Source: Bradyrhizobium sp. Ec3.3
GTDB taxonomy: Bacteria; Pseudomonadota; Alphaproteobacteria; Rhizobiales; Xanthobacteraceae
DNA: 64,000 nucleotides
Direction of reading: 5' to 3'
Assembly: GCF_000472925.1 (NCBI RefSeq)
Contig: NZ_AXAS01000014.1
Span: 124,001-188,000 of the forward strand
This document shows, in pieces, positions 7,597 to 16,641 of this stretch. Each line of letters opens with the position of its first letter. Positions within the stretch are counted from its first letter, which is position 1. The notes beneath the pieces were generated by a model, which was not told where the DNA came from, made no database searches, and was given only the letters and a program-made list of their open reading frames with translations. The position numbers and the translations under genes are program-made.

Positions 7597-8457
7597 CTAT
7601 TGAAGGGTCGGATCGAGCCGGTCACGCAGCCAGTCCCCGATCACTGAGACCGCCAGCGTCGTCGCGACGATGGTCGTGGCCGGCGCCAGCATGATCCAGG
7701 GCGCCCGGGTCAGGTACTCCCGCCCATAACCGACCATGTTGCCGAGGCTGGTCATCGGCGGCTGCACGCCAAGGCCGAGAAAGGACAGGCCCGATTCCAT
7801 CAGGATCACCTCGGGGAAGACCAGCGTCGTCGAGACGATCAGGGTCGAGGCGATGTTGGGGAGAATGTGCCGCAGGTAAATCCGCGCCGGCGTCGCCCCT
7901 AACTGCCGGACGGCGGCCGCATAACCTTGCGCATTGGCCGAGATGGCAAGGCCCCGCGCGATGCGGGCATAGCGCTCCCAGCCGAACAGTCCCATCAAGC
8001 CGATCAGCAGCGGCAGCGAATTGCCGAAGAAGGCGAGCACCGCGAGCGCCATGATCAGGAAGGGCATGCTGGCCTGGAAGTCGGTCAGCATCAGCACGAG
8101 TTGCTCGACCACGCCGCGGAAATGCGCTGCGAGGAAGCCGAGCGTGGTACCGACGACGGCCGAGATCGCGGTCGCACCGAACGCAATCAACAGCGAGATG
8201 CGGATCGATACGAGCAGACGCGAGAGCACGTCGCGCCCGAGCTCGTCGGTGCCGAGCCAGTGCGCGACATTGCCGGGTGCCGACAGGCGGTTGCGCAGGT
8301 CGAGCTGGGTGAAGCCGTAAGGCGCGATCTTCTCGGCGAAGGCTGCGATCAGCAGCACCACGACGATCCAGGTGATCGCGAGCGCGACCGAGACCGGAAT
8401 GGCCGGCAGGCTGATGCGACGGCGGATGGCGGTGTCCTTGAGCGTCGCATCGGTCAT
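7597..8457 (-). CDS. ABC transporter permease, DppC/OppC type
   Basis: This 286-residue inner-membrane protein has a cytoplasmic N-terminus, a first membrane helix (about residues 20-45) and the typical DppC loop [18 protein letters not shown] binding-protein-dependent permease core with several helices follows. The EAA-like loop that docks to the ATPases includes [22 protein letters not shown]. It is the last gene of the transporter operon and overlaps the upstream permease stop by ATGA, which fits coupled translation. With the second permease it would form the channel for a peptide, opine or other small substrate; substrate specificity cannot be read from it. Confidence 0.92.
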   Translation of the reverse strand: MTDATLKDTAIRRRISLPAIPVSVALAITWIVVVLLIAAFAEKIAPYGFTQLDLRNRLSAPGNVAHWLGTDELGRDVLSRLLVSIRISLLIAFGATAISAVVGTTLGFLAAHFRGVVEQLVLMLTDFQASMPFLIMALAVLAFFGNSLPLLIGLMGLFGWERYARIARGLAISANAQGYAAAVRQLGATPARIYLRHILPNIASTLIVSTTLVFPEVILMESGLSFLGLGVQPPMTSLGNMVGYGREYLTRAPWIMLAPATTIVATTLAVSVIGDWLRDRLDPTLQ

Positions 8458-9383
8458 GCATGGGCTCCCTTCGCGCGCAAGCGCGGATCGAGGAAGCCGT
8501 AGAGGAAATCGACGATCAGGTTCGACGTGACCATCGTCATCGCGACGAGCAGCAGGATGCATTGCACGACGGAGAGGTCGCGGTTGGCAACCGCAACAAC
8601 GAGCAGCCGCCCTACTCCCGGCCAGGCAAACACGCTCTCGACCACGACCGCGCCGGCGATCAGCGTTCCCACCATGAAGCCCAGAATGGTCACGGTCGGG
8701 ATCGCCGCATTCGGCAACGCATGCGCGGTCACGACCTTGCGCCAAGGCACGCCCTTGGCGGAGGCGGTGCGGATATAGGGCTGGCCCAGCACCTCCAGCA
8801 TCGCGCTGCGGGTAAAGCGCGCCAATACGGCCGCGCCGCCAAGGCCGAGGGTTGCGATCGGCAGGATCGCGTGGCGCCAGCTGTCCTGCCCGCCCGAAGG
8901 CAGCCACCCGAGCTGCACGGCGAAAACGAGCACGAGCAGCAGCGCCAGCACGAAGCTCGGCACCGTGAAGCCCGCAACCGCCGTGATCATCACTGCGCGG
9001 TCGATCGCCGAGCCGCGATTGAGCGCTGCGTAGATGCCGGCGGGAATACCGAGCGCCACCTTGAAGGCGAAGGCCGGCAGCGTCAGCGCGAGAGTTGCAG
9101 GGATCCGCTCCAGCACGAGCTGGATCGCGGGCCTTCCATCGCGCATCGAGCGGCCGAGCTCGCCCTTGGCGATGGCGCCGAAATAGTCGACGTACTGTAT
9201 CCAGATGGGGTCATCGAGGCCCCAGGCCTTGCGGAAGGCAGCAAGGACCTCCGGCGGCGCTTCGGGCCCCAGGATCATCAACGAGGGATCGCCGGAGAGG
9301 CGCAAGACCACAAAGGCGAAGGTGACGACCAAAATGATCGTGAGCAGCGCGCGTCCGATCCGGATTGCAAAATAGCGGCCCAT
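8454..9383 (-). CDS. ABC transporter permease, DppB/OppB type
   Basis: The 309-residue membrane protein starts at MGRYFAIRIGRALLTI, the classic DppB N-terminus, followed by the periplasmic loop with GDPS, the motif GELGRSMRDGRP and five further helices. The EAA-type loop is near TASAKGVPWRKVVTAHALPNA. I chose the ATG at 9383 because it overlaps the stop of the ATPase gene (TGATG) and removes a long non-membrane extension. The gene overlaps the next permease by 4 nt. It pairs with the DppC-type protein to make the transmembrane pathway. Confidence 0.92.
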   Translation of the reverse strand: MGRYFAIRIGRALLTIILVVTFAFVVLRLSGDPSLMILGPEAPPEVLAAFRKAWGLDDPIWIQYVDYFGAIAKGELGRSMRDGRPAIQLVLERIPATLALTLPAFAFKVALGIPAGIYAALNRGSAIDRAVMITAVAGFTVPSFVLALLLVLVFAVQLGWLPSGGQDSWRHAILPIATLGLGGAAVLARFTRSAMLEVLGQPYIRTASAKGVPWRKVVTAHALPNAAIPTVTILGFMVGTLIAGAVVVESVFAWPGVGRLLVVAVANRDLSVVQCILLLVAMTMVTSNLIVDFLYGFLDPRLRAKGAHA

Positions 9384-10375
9384 CACGCCGCATCCTGGCT
9401 CTGGGCCTGCGACCCGCTCACGAGATGGCAGGCGACCTGCCGGTCGCTCGCAATGGAAGACAGCGCCGGCAGCTCGGTCGCGCAACGCGAAATCGCGCGC
9501 GGACAGCGCGGATGGAAGGCGCAGCCGGAGGGGCGCGCGGCTGGGTTCGGCGGATCGCCCGAGAGCACGATGCGGCCCGCGCTGCGGCGGCCGGGCGCCG
9601 GCGAGGCCGAGACCAGCGCCTGCGTATAGGGATGCTCCGGACGGGCGAAGAGATCGTCGGCGCAGCCGGTTTCGACGATGCGGCCGAGATACATCACGGC
9701 AACGACATTGCTGATCTGCCTGACGACGCGCAGGTCGTGGCTGATGAACAGCATGGTCAGCGCAAGCTCGGCCTGGAGATCGGCGAGCAGGTTCACCACC
9801 TGCGCCTGGATCGAAACATCGAGCGCGCTGACCGGCTCGTCGCAGACCAGGAAATCAGGTTTTGTCGCCAGCGCTCGCGCCAGCACGATGCGCTGGCGCT
9901 GCCCACCCGACAATGCGCCCGGATAGCGCCGGCCGTGCTGTGGGTTGAGCTCGACGGACCTCAGCAGCTCCTGCACGCGCGCCTCGCGCTCGGCCCCAGT
10001 GCCGAGACCATGAACATCCAGCGGCTCGCGGATCTGGTCGGCGACGGGCAAGCGGCGGTCGAGCGCCCCCAGTGGATCCTGAAAGATCATCTGCATGCGC
10101 GCACGCTGCACGCGCCATTCTGGCGTCCCCGGCGCAGCCATCGACTTGCCGCCGAACCGCACCTCGCCGGCGTCAGGCGGCTCGAGCCCGAGCACGATGC
10201 GGCCCGTCGTCGACTTGCCGGAGCCGGACTCGCCGACGAGGCCAAGCGTCTCGCCCTTGCGGATGGAGAGTGATACGCCGTCGAGCGCGTGTACCGCCGA
10301 GCTCCGACCGAACATGCCTGAACGCATGGTATAGGTGCGCGAAATCGCAGCGACCTCGACGAGCGGCGCGCTCAT
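9383..10375 (-). CDS. ABC transporter ATP-binding protein, DppF/OppF type
   Basis: This 330-residue ATPase energises the peptide-type importer. Walker A is GESGSGKS, the signature is LSGGQRQR, Walker B is DFLVCDEPVSALD, and the H-loop is FISHDL. The C-terminal oligopeptide-transporter extension (RPSGCAFHPRCP, with further Cys in RCATE and ACHL) is typical of DppF/OppF and is thought to bind an iron-sulfur cluster in relatives. The start at 10375 overlaps the stop of the partner ATPase (ATGA). The frame extends further upstream but only as an out-of-frame shadow of that partner. Confidence 0.93.
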   Translation of the reverse strand: MSAPLVEVAAISRTYTMRSGMFGRSSAVHALDGVSLSIRKGETLGLVGESGSGKSTTGRIVLGLEPPDAGEVRFGGKSMAAPGTPEWRVQRARMQMIFQDPLGALDRRLPVADQIREPLDVHGLGTGAEREARVQELLRSVELNPQHGRRYPGALSGGQRQRIVLARALATKPDFLVCDEPVSALDVSIQAQVVNLLADLQAELALTMLFISHDLRVVRQISNVVAVMYLGRIVETGCADDLFARPEHPYTQALVSASPAPGRRSAGRIVLSGDPPNPAARPSGCAFHPRCPRAISRCATELPALSSIASDRQVACHLVSGSQAQSQDAA

Positions 10376-11355
10376 TCCGCGGCGATCCCGAGCAGCGCTC
10401 GGCGCGAGGCTTCGGCGCGGACGCAGGCGACAGTGCGCGCATCGCCGAGCGGCGCAAGGCTGGGCGCACTGATGCCGCACTGCTCGACTGCCAAGGCACA
10501 GCGCGGCGCAAACCCGCAGCCCGCCGGCATTTTCGACGGGTCGGGAACGGTCCCCGGAATGGCCGCCAGCCGGCGACGTGGCCCGTCCAGCGGCGGCAAT
10601 GCACCGATCAGGCCTTGCGCATAGGGGTGCCAGGGATCGTCGAACAGCGCCACCGCGGGCGCCTGCTCGACGATGCGGCCCGCATACATCACCGCGACAC
10701 GGTCGCAATTCTCTGCGACGACGCCAAGATCGTGGCTGATCAGCACCATCGCCATGCCGAGTTCGCGGCGCACCGACGACAATAGCTCCAGGATCTGCGC
10801 CTGGATCGTCGCATCGAGCGCGGTGGTCGGCTCGTCCGCGATCAGCAGATCGGGGTTTCCGGCCAAAGCCATCGCGATCATGATGCGCTGGACCTGGCCG
10901 CCGGAGAATTCGTGCGGATAGGCCGAGAGCCGCCGCGCCGCGTCGGGAATGCCGACGAGGTCGAGCAGCCTTCGCGCTTCCGCTTTCAGCGCGTCGCCCG
11001 AGAGATCGCGATGCAGCGCCAGGGCTTCGCAAAGCTGCCTGCGGATGGTCAGTACCGGATTGAGCGCACTCGCCGGATCCTGGAAGATCATGGCGACGCG
11101 CCCGCCTCGCACCTGATCGAGCGTCGCGGCGGGCGCGCCGAGGATCTCACGCCCATCCAGCCGCACCGATCCCGAGACCCTCGCGTGACGCGGCAACAGG
11201 CCGAGCGCGGCCAGCCAGGTCACCGACTTGCCCGATCCGGACTCGCCGACGAGGCCGACGGCCTCGCCCTTGCGCACAGAGAGGTCGACGCCGTGCAGCA
11301 CCGGCACGCCGTTGAAGACGACGCTTAAGGCCTCGATGCTGACCAGCGGCGACAC
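10372..11355 (-). CDS. ABC transporter ATP-binding protein, DppD/OppD type
   Basis: This is the partner ATPase of the importer, 327 residues. Walker A is GESGSGKS, the signature is FSGGQVQR, Walker B is [13 protein letters not shown], and the H-loop is ISHDL. The C-terminal Cys-containing extension [12 protein letters not shown] is conserved. The start is GTG at 11355, reading [12 protein letters not shown], only 3 nt after the stop of the binding-protein gene. The signature has Val in place of the more common Arg (SGGQVQR), which is common in DppD-type subunits. Confidence 0.93.
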   Translation of the reverse strand: MSPLVSIEALSVVFNGVPVLHGVDLSVRKGEAVGLVGESGSGKSVTWLAALGLLPRHARVSGSVRLDGREILGAPAATLDQVRGGRVAMIFQDPASALNPVLTIRRQLCEALALHRDLSGDALKAEARRLLDLVGIPDAARRLSAYPHEFSGGQVQRIMIAMALAGNPDLLIADEPTTALDATIQAQILELLSSVRRELGMAMVLISHDLGVVAENCDRVAVMYAGRIVEQAPAVALFDDPWHPYAQGLIGALPPLDGPRRRLAAIPGTVPDPSKMPAGCGFAPRCALAVEQCGISAPSLAPLGDARTVACVRAEASRRALLGIAAE

Positions 11356-11358
11356 GGC

Positions 11359-12996
11359 TTACGCCTCGAAATTGCCGGCGCGGAAGTCCATCGCGAAGGC
11401 GGGCGATGCCTTCCACTTGATCGACTTCGGCTTGGCGGTGAAGGTCGCATTCTGATGCAGGACCGTGTAGGCCGGATCCTCGCGCTCGGCGATCTCCAGC
11501 ATGCGGCGGAATGCCTTCTTGCGCGCCTCGCGATCCGTCGAGGTCTCCAGGAACTCCGAGAGCTTGTTCAACTCCGCATTGGTCCATTCGCCGATCTGCT
11601 GCTGCTGGCCATTCGGTCCGTGCTGGGCCACCAGCGACGAGACGGGGTCGTTGAAGGCGGCCGAGTTCGACCAGTCGCGCACCGCGCGGGTCGGGGCGCG
11701 CTCCATGATCTGCGACCAGTTTTCCTTGGTCTCGATCTGAACGTTGAGGCCGACCGACTTCCACATCTCGACCAGGATCTGCGCGGTCGCAACCTGGTTG
11801 GTGTAGTAGTTGTTGAGCAGGCGATACGGAATGGGATCGCCCTTGTAGTTGGCCTGTTTCAGCAAGTCCTGGGCGAGCTTCGGATCGTAGGCCGGCACGC
11901 TCCAGTCGGCGATGAACATGTCGCCATAGAACTCCCACTGAAGGCCCTTCGGCACGCGGGTGCGGCCGGCCCACAGGCTGTCGACGATCGCCTGGCGATC
12001 GATGGCGTGGGTGAAGGCGCGCCGCACCAGCGGATTGGCGAGCTGGGAGTGGTTCTTGTCGAACACGGTCAGGCGGTGATTGAGGATGGTGCCGCCCTGC
12101 ACTTCGAACGCCGTGTTCTTCTCGATGCCGGCGATCTGGTCCGGCGGGATGTCGCAGGCGAATTGGTATTCGCCCGAGAGCAGACCGTTGATGCGGCTCG
12201 CAACCTCGGGCACTTCGAGGAAGCGGATGCGCTTGAGCGGCGGACGGCCGCCCCAATATTCGTCATGCGCCTCCAGCGTCAGCGAGACATCCGGCTTGAG
12301 CTCGACGACCTTGTAGGGGCCCGTCGTGACCGGCTTTCGTGCCCAGTCGAGATAGCTCGCGGCTTCGTCCCAGGCGCGGCGATTCATGATGTCGGAGCCG
12401 TAGCGCGACAGCCGGCCCTCGATGGTGACGTCGGGAGTCGCGTTGTAGAAGCGCACGGTGTACTTGTCGACAGCGTTGACGCGCACGAGGTCCGGCCAGA
12501 TGCGGCGAGCAACCGCCGGCACGTCCGGCGGCAATTCCTTGCCGGGCCGCGGCGTCGGGATCTTTTCGAACGCCTGGATTGTGGAACGGCTCTTGGCCTC
12601 GGTCTCGCCGAACATGCGCTCGCGGCTGAAGGTGAAGACGACGTCTTCGGCCGTGAGCTCGTCGCCATTGTGGAATTTCACACCCTGGCGCAGCTTCACC
12701 TCGACCGTCTGGTCGTCGATGCGCCGCCACTCGGTCGCAAGCCCCGGCACGGCTTCGAGATTGCCGCGGAAATTCTTGGAGATCAGGCCTTCCCAGATCG
12801 AGGAGAAGAACACGCGTTCGCCGACATTCGACTGCTCGCGCAGCACGTCGAGCACGTTCGCGTTCGTGACCTTCTGCACCGCGATCGTGACCGAGGGACG
12901 ATTATCGCCTTGCGCGATCGAGAACCGCGGCAGGAGCAGCGTGCCGGCGGCAGCCGTGCCGGACTTCAGGATGGTGCGACGGGTGAGCTTGCTCAT
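11359..12996 (-). CDS. Periplasmic substrate-binding protein, family 5 (peptide/opine type)
   Basis: This 545-residue SBP_bac_5 protein captures the transported solute in the periplasm. The N-terminus (MSKLTRRTILKSG, then a hydrophobic segment and AQG) is a twin-arginine signal, so it is probably exported folded. Family features visible include GLATEWRRIDDQTVEVKLRQG, the stretch KFHNGDELTAEDVVFTFSRE, and the central GPYKVVELKPD motif. The gene is the second of the operon, 30 nt after the TIM-barrel gene and 3 nt before the ATPases. The family covers dipeptides, oligopeptides, nickel and opines; the ligand cannot be named here. Confidence 0.94.
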   Translation of the reverse strand: MSKLTRRTILKSGTAAAGTLLLPRFSIAQGDNRPSVTIAVQKVTNANVLDVLREQSNVGERVFFSSIWEGLISKNFRGNLEAVPGLATEWRRIDDQTVEVKLRQGVKFHNGDELTAEDVVFTFSRERMFGETEAKSRSTIQAFEKIPTPRPGKELPPDVPAVARRIWPDLVRVNAVDKYTVRFYNATPDVTIEGRLSRYGSDIMNRRAWDEAASYLDWARKPVTTGPYKVVELKPDVSLTLEAHDEYWGGRPPLKRIRFLEVPEVASRINGLLSGEYQFACDIPPDQIAGIEKNTAFEVQGGTILNHRLTVFDKNHSQLANPLVRRAFTHAIDRQAIVDSLWAGRTRVPKGLQWEFYGDMFIADWSVPAYDPKLAQDLLKQANYKGDPIPYRLLNNYYTNQVATAQILVEMWKSVGLNVQIETKENWSQIMERAPTRAVRDWSNSAAFNDPVSSLVAQHGPNGQQQQIGEWTNAELNKLSEFLETSTDREARKKAFRRMLEIAEREDPAYTVLHQNATFTAKPKSIKWKASPAFAMDFRAGNFEA

Positions 12997-13026
12997 GACG
13001 ATGACCCCTGCCCTTGTTTGTGTTGG

Positions 13027-13848
13027 CTATTCAGCGAGACCGAGCGACTTGAGATGAGCCGCTCCCGCATGGACGCGATCGTGATTGCGCAGTTCGAGGA
13101 TCAGCCGCGGATTGGAATTGAGGCGCCCCAGCGCACTGAACACAGCGGCCCAGCGGATATTGCCTTCCCCCGGCGCCCAATGGCGGTCGGCAAAACCGTC
13201 GGTGTCCTGGAGATGCACATGCGCCAGCATGTCGCCGGCCGCATCGACGTAGTAATCGACCGGCGGCGCGCCGGTGGAGATATGGGCGTAGTTGGCATGG
13301 CCGGTGTCGAGCGAGACGCGCACCTTCGGGCTCTCGAGCGCTTTCGCAAGGCGCACGCGGTCGCGGGGATCCTTGTCCTCGATGTTCTCGATGACGATCT
13401 CGCAGCCGCTTTGCTCGGCCCGCGCGATCACTTCGGCAAGCGTCGACCGCACCCGCTCGACCAGATTGCCGCGGCTCTCGGGGTAGAGGTCGAGATTGTT
13501 GTGATCCCAGGTTGTGAAGGGCGAATGGATGACCATCTGCGTCGCACCGAGGAACTCGGCCGCGTCCAGACCTTGAAGCAGCCGTTTTGTGACGGCCTGG
13601 CGGATCATCGGATCGTGGCTGTCGATCGTGAAGCCCCAGAACGGGCCGTGGATGCCGAGCCGGCCGGTGTGACCCGCGAGCATCTGCTTGATCTCGCTCG
13701 CCGTGGTGCGCCAGTCGCTGTCGAGGAGGTCCGCTCGGAAAAAATCCTGGATCTCGAGATCACGCTGGCGTTCGAGGAGCCAGTCGCGGTGCGCGGGGAT
13801 CGATTTGATGGACAGAGCAGCGCCCAGCACAGGCAGCACAGCGGTCAT
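13027..13848 (-). CDS. Sugar phosphate isomerase/epimerase-like TIM-barrel protein
   Basis: This 273-residue protein belongs to the xylose isomerase-like TIM-barrel (AP endonuclease 2) fold. Metal-site type segments are visible: VIHSPF, IVIENIEDKD, SLDTGHANYAH, HVHLQDTDGF, and a late ILELRNHD. Its substrate is unknown. I start it at the ATG at 13848 because GGAG lies 8 bases upstream; an in-frame ATG 21 bases earlier lacks this. It opens the ABC importer operon (30 nt to the binding-protein gene), so it probably isomerises or processes the imported compound or a sugar moiety of it. Confidence 0.88.
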   Translation of the reverse strand: MTAVLPVLGAALSIKSIPAHRDWLLERQRDLEIQDFFRADLLDSDWRTTASEIKQMLAGHTGRLGIHGPFWGFTIDSHDPMIRQAVTKRLLQGLDAAEFLGATQMVIHSPFTTWDHNNLDLYPESRGNLVERVRSTLAEVIARAEQSGCEIVIENIEDKDPRDRVRLAKALESPKVRVSLDTGHANYAHISTGAPPVDYYVDAAGDMLAHVHLQDTDGFADRHWAPGEGNIRWAAVFSALGRLNSNPRLILELRNHDRVHAGAAHLKSLGLAE

Positions 13849-14131
13849 GTCTTGAACTCCCTTGGCCATCGCGTGATGACATGGGCAGCGCTAACGCAGT
13901 TCAGTGACAGGCCGGTGAAAGGCAGGTTCCCGACGTTCAGGGAGATGTGGACATCGCGTCGGCCTCAGCACACGCTCGCGTCGCACTGAGACGGCAGTTC
14001 ACGTCCGTAGTGACGCGGATAGCAACGTCCGAGAATTTCGCGTATCTCGGCGCGCGGCCGACGGCCAACGCGCATCACACTTTCCTGGCCGCGTCACATG
14101 GGCGGGGGCGCCATGGGGCGGGGGATGAAGT

Positions 14132-14168
14132 CACGAGGTCCGGACTCCTAGGCACTCCGGACCTCGTG
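14132..14168. repeat. Perfect 13-bp hairpin
   Basis: CACGAGGTCCGGA at 14132-14144 is exactly complementary to 14156-14168, with the 11-nt loop CTCCTAGGCAC. There is no T-run on either side. It may be a protein-binding palindrome, an RNA structure or part of an interspersed element. Confidence 0.55.
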
Positions 14169-14495
14169 GCAGCTCGTCCCGTGCAGCCGCCACTTCGCGC
14201 GCATCGAGCCTGGAAGCAATTCGCGCCACGCCGTCGATGACCCGCCCTGTAGAACGTCGTCCGTGTCCAATGTCGCCGGCATCAGATAACAATTTCGAAA
14301 CCAGCTCGAAGGGCCCGTGATCGACTAAGCAGTTCGCCCAACGCGGCTTGTTGCGGTGATCGAGCCATTCCTGCGCAGCTTTTAAGTGACCTACATAACA
14401 TACTGGCCGCCCTGTCATCCCGTAGTCTGTTGCTGCGGGTCCTTGATGCGACACCTCCAGCCCTCCAGCCAGAGCCTCGCGCCATCCACCTGCAC

Positions 14496-14524
14496 AGCCC
14501 CCGTCGAGCGCATCGGCGGGGGCT
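14496..14524 (+). terminator. GC-rich hairpin, possible terminator
   Basis: AGCCCCCG at 14496-14503 pairs with CGGGGGCT at 14517-14524 and is followed by TCTCTC, a weak U-rich tail. It could end a short plus-strand transcript upstream of the 14660 gene. Confidence 0.3.
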
Positions 14525-14659
14525 TCTCTCGCATAGCCTGCCAAACAACAGTGACTTTCCCTTGCGCTCACCCTCCGGCTGCGGGAACCTACGCCCGACT
14601 GCTTGGTTGGAACTAAGCTCCGGTAAAGCCGCCGAGTTTCTCCTCAGGAGTCAGTCAGG

Positions 14660-14947
14660 ATGCTGCCGGGGAAATCGAGAAAAATGCGGAACTGGATGAT
14701 GCTTGCGCTGGAATCAAACCGCGTGATCGGGTTGCGTCTGGCGAAGCTGATGCGAGGTGGCAAGGGCGCTCAGCGTGAAGCCGAGCGCATGGTCAGTGAA
14801 AAAATACAGGCGGCCGCTAAAGCCGGCGCAAGCTTCATGGCTGGCGCCTCGAGCGATGAGATTGTGCGTCAATATCGAAAGCGGGTGGCGGCAAACGCCA
14901 AGCGTCTGACCCGGCAGCCAAGACGACGCAAACAAAAATCCCCCTGA
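14660..14947 (+). CDS. Small conserved basic protein of unknown function (95 aa)
   Basis: The protein is rich in Arg, Lys and Ala, has no signal peptide, and contains an amphipathic helical core (RNWMMLALESNRVIGLRLAKLMRGG ... is the start of it) and a very basic tail. It resembles small proteins common in Bradyrhizobium that begin MRNW and end in a KR-rich tail; their function is unknown to me. AGGAG lies 9 bases before the chosen ATG. A second in-frame ATG at 14684 (MRNW) could be the true start. The tail suggests nucleic-acid binding, which is only an inference. Confidence 0.7.
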   Translation: MLPGKSRKMRNWMMLALESNRVIGLRLAKLMRGGKGAQREAERMVSEKIQAAAKAGASFMAGASSDEIVRQYRKRVAANAKRLTRQPRRRKQKSP

Positions 14948-15127
14948 TCCCGCCAATGCGGTGTGAGCCATTCGCGGGAACCGTAATGGCTGAAATAAGT
15001 GGTGTAGGCCTGATGCGTCCGCCTTTGGCCGCTAATGCGCGCTGGCTTGCCCGGTTCTGGCAGCGGACCGGCCGGAAGAACGCACCAGCGGGGCGCGCTG
15101 CATACCGCGTGCGGCTGGGCCGGGCTC

Positions 15128-15352
15128 TCAATCGGGGTTGTCCAGCTTGTCTATCTCAGCCCTCGCCAGCGCCGTGGCTTTCTCGATGGCCTGCTCTCGC
15201 GTGAGGGTGTTGCCGCTCAACCGGCGTGAGACAAGGTTGTCCCAATAGAACCTGACCGATTTCCGTCCGTCCGCGAACCATACCTCAAGACTTCCGCAGT
15301 CATCGTCTACGCCACGGTGAGGGATGATGCGGATGGGGTCGCCTTCGGCCAT
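15128..15352 (-). CDS. Small conserved protein of unknown function (74 aa)
   Basis: Starting at the ATG at 15352, the protein reads MAEGDPIRIIPHRG, then a segment EVWFADGRKSVRFYWDN followed by a helical tail LTREQAIEKATALARAE. The pattern of a short beta-sheet carrying FADG and FYWD and then a helix recurs in small rhizobial proteins of unknown role. It is cytosolic as far as can be seen. The frame extends upstream to 15502, but that part lacks protein-like composition. No strong Shine-Dalgarno was found. Confidence 0.6.
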   Translation of the reverse strand: MAEGDPIRIIPHRGVDDDCGSLEVWFADGRKSVRFYWDNLVSRRLSGNTLTREQAIEKATALARAEIDKLDNPD

Positions 15353-15514
15353 GGGTGAATTGCTACCATTCCGGCAGCATGGGGACAACGGCCGTGACCC
15401 TGGCCAGGTGATTTCGGTTTCGACGATGCCAATATCTCGCGGTGCTCGAGCAAGGCGGCGACGAAGAATGGCGACGCCATTGTCGCCGACCGTCAGCGGC
15501 AAGGTCGAGCTTCT

Positions 15515-15883
15515 TCAGTTGGGTGAGATTCTAGCGGCGCGATCGATCAATGGGCCGCAACTCGTGTAGATGATCTTGTTGGAGCGATCGAAGCGAAAGT
15601 AAAAGCGGACCGGCTTACCTTCATAGCTCTGGTAATCGATCTGAACCCCGTGGCCGGTCAGGACCACATCGTCAAGGTTAAAGGAGCGCCTGCTTTCGAG
15701 CTTCGGTGCCCAATAGGCCGCGATCGAACTTCGTCCCGTCAAGGTCACCCCCTCGCACCCGCATTCCATGACCGCGCGCTCGTCATATAGATCGAGCAGA
15801 GCGTTCATGTCTCCCCGTCGGCAGGCATCGAGCCAGTCCACGACGGCGGCAAGAGGATCGAATTCGTCCCGTGAAATCGACAT
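15515..15883 (-). CDS. SnoaL/NTF2-like fold protein
   Basis: The 122-residue sequence fits a nuclear transport factor 2-like cone fold. It begins DEFDPLAAVVDWLDACRRGDMNALLDLYDERAVMECG, where the helical start with the WLDACRRGD and LYDERAV elements is typical of SnoaL-like proteins. It continues with a beta-sheet rich second half (VRFYFRFDR, IIYTSCG). Such proteins are small ketosteroid isomerase-like enzymes or binding proteins; no catalytic residues can be assigned here. It lies 162 nt upstream of the 15128-15352 gene on the same strand, possibly co-transcribed. Confidence 0.75.
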   Translation of the reverse strand: MSISRDEFDPLAAVVDWLDACRRGDMNALLDLYDERAVMECGCEGVTLTGRSSIAAYWAPKLESRRSFNLDDVVLTGHGVQIDYQSYEGKPVRFYFRFDRSNKIIYTSCGPLIDRAARISPN

Positions 15884-16641
15884 GAGGTCCCATACAAAAC
15901 TGTCGCCGCTCCCGATCGCGACGTAGGCGCACCTGGATAAGGAAAACGGCCCGGAGGAACTGGGGGGCTCCGGGCCGAGTGTTTCCTCAACTAAAGACCC
16001 CTCGTGCGGCGAGGAGGCTAGGCTTCCAAGGAAACACCACGGTCAACCGCAGAACGCGCGCCGCTGCAAATATCTTTCTGGTAAGGCAGATTAACTCGGC
16101 GCAAGCTTCATCCGTTTTGAGGACCGGTCTCGCGCCGCTGTTGGGACTCAGCATACGTGAGCCCAGAAGGATCGGCTTTGAGGGCGAGCGCATAAACCTT
16201 CGTATAGGTCCGTTACCCGTTTAGATGACCGACGTTTACCGAGTTTCAATTGAGCCGCGACCGCGAGCGTCTTATCTACAGGGTATGCGGTAGCGCTCCC
16301 GCTATCGCTGCCCTCCTTGGGCGTTTCCTCCCTAGACTTGGGCCGCTTGTGGCAACGCAGGCGGCCGTTCTTTTTCTGTGACCCCCTCTCGGGTTCTTTG
16401 GAGAGCGTGAGAACTGGGGTACGCGCGACCACTCCCTTCGAGGATATCTGCTCCGAGAAAATCCGTTGTTGCAGTTATAGAAAAGGCGGTGCGTCTCGCC
16501 TCGAAGTGACGCGGTGAGCCACGCGCCGACATATGGTCGCGGCAAGATGGGCCGATTGATGTATCGCAAGACTATATCCGAAACGCGGGCCCAACTTACC
16601 TTCGGAAGGCAGCTATACGTTCAGACAATCGGGAGTGAAGC
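15884..16641. other. Intergenic stretch of about 750 bases without a clear gene
   Basis: Several short open frames occur on both strands, but none has a credible ribosome site or recognisable protein. The left part contains the nested inverted repeat at 15979-16037. The right part presumably contains the promoter of the universal stress protein gene; no consensus boxes were obvious. Confidence 0.45.
15979..16037. repeat. Nested inverted repeats, candidate structured RNA
   Basis: The outer arms GTGTTTCCT (15979-15987) and AGGAAACAC (16029-16037) enclose an inner hairpin with CCTCG and CGAGG arms around the loop TGCGG, extended by two more GC pairs past a bulged A. The whole folds as one 59-nt structure. 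Confidence 0.4.

Larger units (their letters stand above)
13849..14659. other. Intergenic stretch without a convincing gene
   Basis: About 800 bases separate the importer operon from the next gene. A minus-strand open frame at 14131-14571 exists, but it has no recognisable homology, no ribosome site and poor composition, so I did not call it. The visible structure is two hairpins (14132-14168 and 14496-14524). The promoter of the leftward operon should lie in its first 150 bases. Confidence 0.5.

Noticed and set aside
11455..13989. Very long plus-strand open frame (844 codons)
   Set aside because: It lies opposite the binding-protein and TIM-barrel genes, both firmly identified by motifs and signals.
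14131..14571. 146-residue minus-strand open frame
   Set aside because: No recognisable family, no ribosome site, and it runs across a perfect hairpin; composition is not convincing.
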